Source: Hydractinia symbiolongicarpus | Taxonomy: Eukaryota > Cnidaria > Hydrozoa > Anthoathecata > Hydractiniidae | Direction: 5' to 3' | Length of the DNA stretch: 64,000 nt | NCBI RefSeq assembly: GCF_029227915.1 | Contig: NC_079877.1 | Location: forward strand, 36,793,851-36,857,850 | Part shown: one piece after another, positions 60,917 through 64,000 of the stretch | How the letters are laid out: each line of letters opens with the position of its first letter | Numbering within the stretch: position 1 is the stretch's first letter | Notes under the pieces: generated by a model | What the model saw: only the letters and a program-made list of their open reading frames with translations | What the model was told of the DNA's origin: nothing | The model's database searches: none | Position numbers and translations under genes: made by a program

Positions 60917-63900
60917 TATTTGATGAGACGCTGAATAAAAGAAGTTTAATCGCTGGCAAACAAAAATCCGCGATTCCCGAAAAACCGGGACTCGGCCCGT
61001 TTAGTCAAAAGTGTACAAAGAAAATACCCAGGGAGTAAACTCATTTCCCGAACGATTTTTTAAATTATTTTTTCACCACTAAAACGCATGAGACTTGTAG
61101 TTTTCAAAAATGTTTTCATTTTTGATGAGACGCTGAATAAAAGAAGTTTAATCGCCGGCAAACAAAAACCCGCGAATTCCCGTAAATCCCGTGCTTGGCC
61201 CGTATAGTCGAGTATATACAAAGAAAGTACCCTGTGAGTAAACTCATTTCCCGAACGATTTTTTAAATTACTTTTTCAACACTAAAACGCATGAGATTTG
61301 TAGTTTTCAAAAATGTTTTCATTTTTGATGAGACGCTGAATAAAAGAAGTTTAATCGCCGGCAAACGAAAACCCGCGATTTCCCGTAAATCCCGTGCTTG
61401 GCCCGTATAGTCGAGTATATACAAAGAATGTACCCTGTGAGTAAACTCATTTCAAGAACGATTTTTTAAATTATCTTTTTACGCCTAAAACGCATGAGAC
61501 TTGTAGTTTTCAAAAATGTTTTCATTTTTGATGAGACGCTGAATAAAAGATGTTTAATCGCCGGCAAACGAAAACCCGCGATTTCCCGTAAATCCCGGAC
61601 TCGGCCCGTATAGTCGAATGTATACAAAGAAAGTACCCTGTGAGTAAACTCATTTCCCGAACGATTTTTTAAATTATTTTTTCACCACTAAAACGCATGA
61701 GACTTTTAGTTTTCAAAAATGTTTTCATTTTTGATGAGACGCTGAATAAAAGAAGTTTAATCGCCGGCAAACGAAAACCCGCGATTTCCCGTAAATCCCG
61801 TGCTTGGCCCGTATAGTCGAGTATATACAAAGAAAGTACCCTGTGAGAAAACTCATTTCAAGAACGATTTTTTAAATTATCTTTGCACGCCTAAAACGCA
61901 TGAGACTTGTAGTTTTCAAAAATGTTTTCATTTTTGATGAGACGCTGAATAAAAGAAGTTTAATCGCTGGCAAACGAAAACCCGCGAATTCCCGTAAATC
62001 CGGGACTCGGCCCGTATAGTCAAAAGTATACAAAGAAAATACCCAGGGAGTAAACTCATTTCCCGAACGATTTTTTAAATTATTTTTTCACCACTAAAGC
62101 GTATGAGACTTGTAGTTTTCAAAAATGTTTTCATTTTTGATGAGACGCTGAATAAAAGAAGTTTAATCGCCGGCAAACGAAAACCCGCGATTTCCCGTAA
62201 ATCCCGGTCTCGACCCGTATAGTCGAAAGTATACAAAGAAAGTACCCTGCGAGTAAACTCATTTCCAGAACGTTTTTTTAAATTATCTTTTCACCACTAA
62301 AACGCATGAGACTTGTAGTTTTCAAAAATGTTTTCATTTTTGATGAGACGCTGAATAAAAGAAGTTTAATCGCCGGCAAACGAAAACCCGCGAATTCCCG
62401 TAAATCCCGGACTCGGCCCGTATAGCCAAAAGTATACAAAGAAAGTATCTAGGAAGTAAACTCATTTCCCGAACGATTTTTTAAATTATCTTTTCACCAC
62501 TAAAACGCATGAGACTTTTAGTTTTCAAAAATGTTTTCATTTTTGATGAGACGCTGAATAAAAGAAGTTTAATCGCTCGCAAACAAAAATCCGCGATTCC
62601 CGTAAATCCGGGACTCGGCCCGTTTAGTCAAAAGTATACAAAGAAAATACCCAGGGAGTAAACTCATTTCCCGAACGATTTTTTGAATTATTTTTTCACC
62701 ACTAAAACGCATGAGACTTGTAGTTTTCAAAAATGTTTTCATTTTTGATGAGACGCTGAATAAAAGAAGTTTAATCGCCGGCAAACGAAAACCCGAGATT
62801 TCCCGTAAATCCCGTGCTTGGTCCGTATAGTCGAGTATATACAAAGAAAGTACCCTGTGAGTAAACTCATTTCAAGAACGATTTTTTAAATTATCTTTTC
62901 ACCACCAAAACGCATGAGACTTGTAGTTTTCAAAAATGTTTTCATTTTTGATGAGACGCTGAATAAAAGAAGTTTAATCGCCGGCAAACAAAAACCCCCG
63001 AATTCCCGTAAATCCCGGACTCGGCCCGTATAGTCGAATGTATACAAAGAAAGTACCCTGTGAGTAAACTCATTTCCCGAACGATTTTTTAAATTATTTT
63101 TTCAGCACTAAAACGCATGAGACTTTTAGTTTTCAAAAATGTTTTCATTTTTGATGAGACGCTGAATAAAAGAAGTTTAATCGCTGGCAAACAAAAATCC
63201 GCGATTCCCGTAAATCCGGGACTCGGCCCGTTTAGTCAAAAGTGTACAAAGAAAATACCCAGGGAGTAAACTCATTTCCCGAACGATTTTTTGAATTATT
63301 TTTTCACCACTAAAACGCATGAGACTTGTAGTTTTCAAAAATGTTTTCATTTTTGATGAGACGCTGAATAAAAGAAGTTTAATCGCCGGCAAACAAAAAC
63401 CCGCGAATTCCCGTAAATCCCGTGCTTGGCCCGTATAGTCGAGTATATACAAAGAAAGTACCCTGTGAGTAAACTCATTTGAAGAACGATTTTTTAAATT
63501 ATCTTTTCACCACTAAAACGCATGAGACTTGTAGTTTTCAAAAATGTTTTCATTTTTGATGAGACGCTGAATAAAAGAAGTTTAATCGCCGGCAAACAAA
63601 AACCCGCGAATTCCCGTAAATCCCGGACTCGGCCCGTATAGTCGAATGTATACAAAGAAAGTACCCTGTGAGTAAACTCATTTCCCGAACGATTTTTTAA
63701 ATTATTTTTTCACCACTAAAACGCATGAGACTTTTAGTTTTCAAAAATGTTTTCATTTTTGATGAGACGCTGAATAAAAGAAGTTTAATCGCTGGCAAAC
63801 AAAAATCCGCGATTCCCGAAAAACCGGGACTCGGCCCGTTTAGTCAAAAGTGTACAAAGAAAATACCCAGGGAGTAAACTCATTTCCCGAACGATTTTTT

Positions 63901-64000
63901 AAATTATTTTTTCACCACTAAAACGCATGAGACTTGTAGTTTTCAAAAATGTTTTCATTTTTGATGAGACGCTGAATAAAAGAAGTTTAATCGCTGGCAA
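60917..64000 (-). repeat. Inverted arm, distal part, running off the window
   Basis: About 15 minus-oriented monomers. CCCGAAAAACCGGG at 60976-60989, the TTACTTTTTCAAC variant at about 61270, CAAAGAATGTAC at 61422-61433 and ACGCC at 61481-61485 mirror the private variants of 50.9-51.4 kb exactly. Beyond about 61535 strict mirroring stops, and monomers of the AAGATGTTT, ACGCCTAAAACG, CCACCAAAACG and CCCCCGAATTCCC types follow. CCCGAAAAACCGGG recurs at 63815, 2839 bp (14 monomers) from its first occurrence, so this arm has its own higher-order repeat. No gene is visible. Confidence 0.85.

Larger units (their letters stand above)
56391..64000 (-). repeat. 203-bp satellite array, inverted part
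   Basis: About 37 monomers of the same satellite, all reverse-complemented relative to the left part (for example CACTAAAACGCATGAGACTTG instead of the opposite strand). The block continues beyond the right window edge, so the full inverted arm is longer than 7.6 kb. Variants typical of the adjacent plus array at 47.5-56 kb are present here in reverse complement, including ACGCCTAAAACGC, GACTTTTAGTTTTC and CCCCCGAATTCCCG. The block therefore derives from that neighbourhood and not from the 0-16 kb type of monomer. Confidence 0.98.

Noticed and set aside
56391-64000. The flip as a purely artificial fold-back (chimeric read or assembly error).
   Set aside because: The two arms differ by a 609-bp expansion, a 203-bp shift and many substitutions, and the centre holds an extra monomer. 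A technical fold-back would give an exact mirror. It still deserves read-level confirmation.
1-64000. CRISPR-like array, because of regular spacing.
   Set aside because: The whole 203-bp unit repeats and there are no unique spacers between short repeats. No cas genes are present.

Overview
The whole 64-kb window is one uninterrupted satellite DNA array. I see no gene, no RNA gene, no transposon and no unique sequence. The unit is an AT-rich monomer of about 203 bp (about 39% G+C in the monomer I counted), giving roughly 315 monomers end to end. Arrays of this length with nested multi-monomer repeats are typical of eukaryotic constitutive heterochromatin (centromere, pericentromere, subtelomere or a heterochromatic sex/B chromosome). 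I do not recognise the monomer as a named satellite and cannot assign the organism. The monomer is unusually rich in CpG (15 in a 203-bp unit, about twice expectation), which fits a genome or locus with little CpG methylation decay.

Layout. From 1 to about 56390 all monomers run in one orientation (called + here). At 56391 the array flips and all monomers to the window end are in the opposite orientation. The + part is a nest of tandem duplications, each a whole number of monomers: an 11-mer (2238 bp) at 1-4450; a 5-mer (1015 bp) at 4035-6079; a 27-mer (5489 bp) at 5113-16077; a 5-mer (1014 bp) at 21775-23830; a 5-mer (1017 bp) at 26655-28790; a 15-mer (3049 bp) at 28482-34378; a second 5-mer of 1017 bp at 37250-39368; a 12-mer (2435 bp) at 41551-46454; a 13-mer (2637 bp) at 47525-51848; a 5-mer (1014 bp) at 52191-54233; and a 3-mer (609 bp) at 54938-56164. 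On top of these lie longer-range copies: 25770-27690 recurs at 35530-37430, and 16.1-22.7 kb recurs, expanded, at 39.4-47.5 kb. Several copies differ by loss of exactly one monomer, leaving a hybrid monomer, as expected from in-register unequal recombination.

The most interesting feature is the inversion at 56391. The minus array is an inverted copy of the neighbouring plus array: rare private variants at 50.9-52.3 kb and 54.7 kb reappear in mirrored order at 61.4-59.4 kb and 57.5 kb. Between 50850 and 61535 the mirror coordinates sum to exactly 112385, or to 111776 (609 less) after a three-monomer expansion found only in the minus arm. The junction is a hairpin-forming sequence (18-bp perfect stem, 10-nt loop) next to a 180-bp inverted duplicate that shares private variants. 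This is a large palindrome inside a satellite, best explained by a fold-back or template-switch event followed by independent expansion of each arm.

Short open reading frames of 64-102 codons occur where monomer indels happen to remove a stop. They are read-through of the repeat and are not annotated as genes. Unit boundaries below were set by eye from the first and last mismatch and are good to roughly 5-30 bp.
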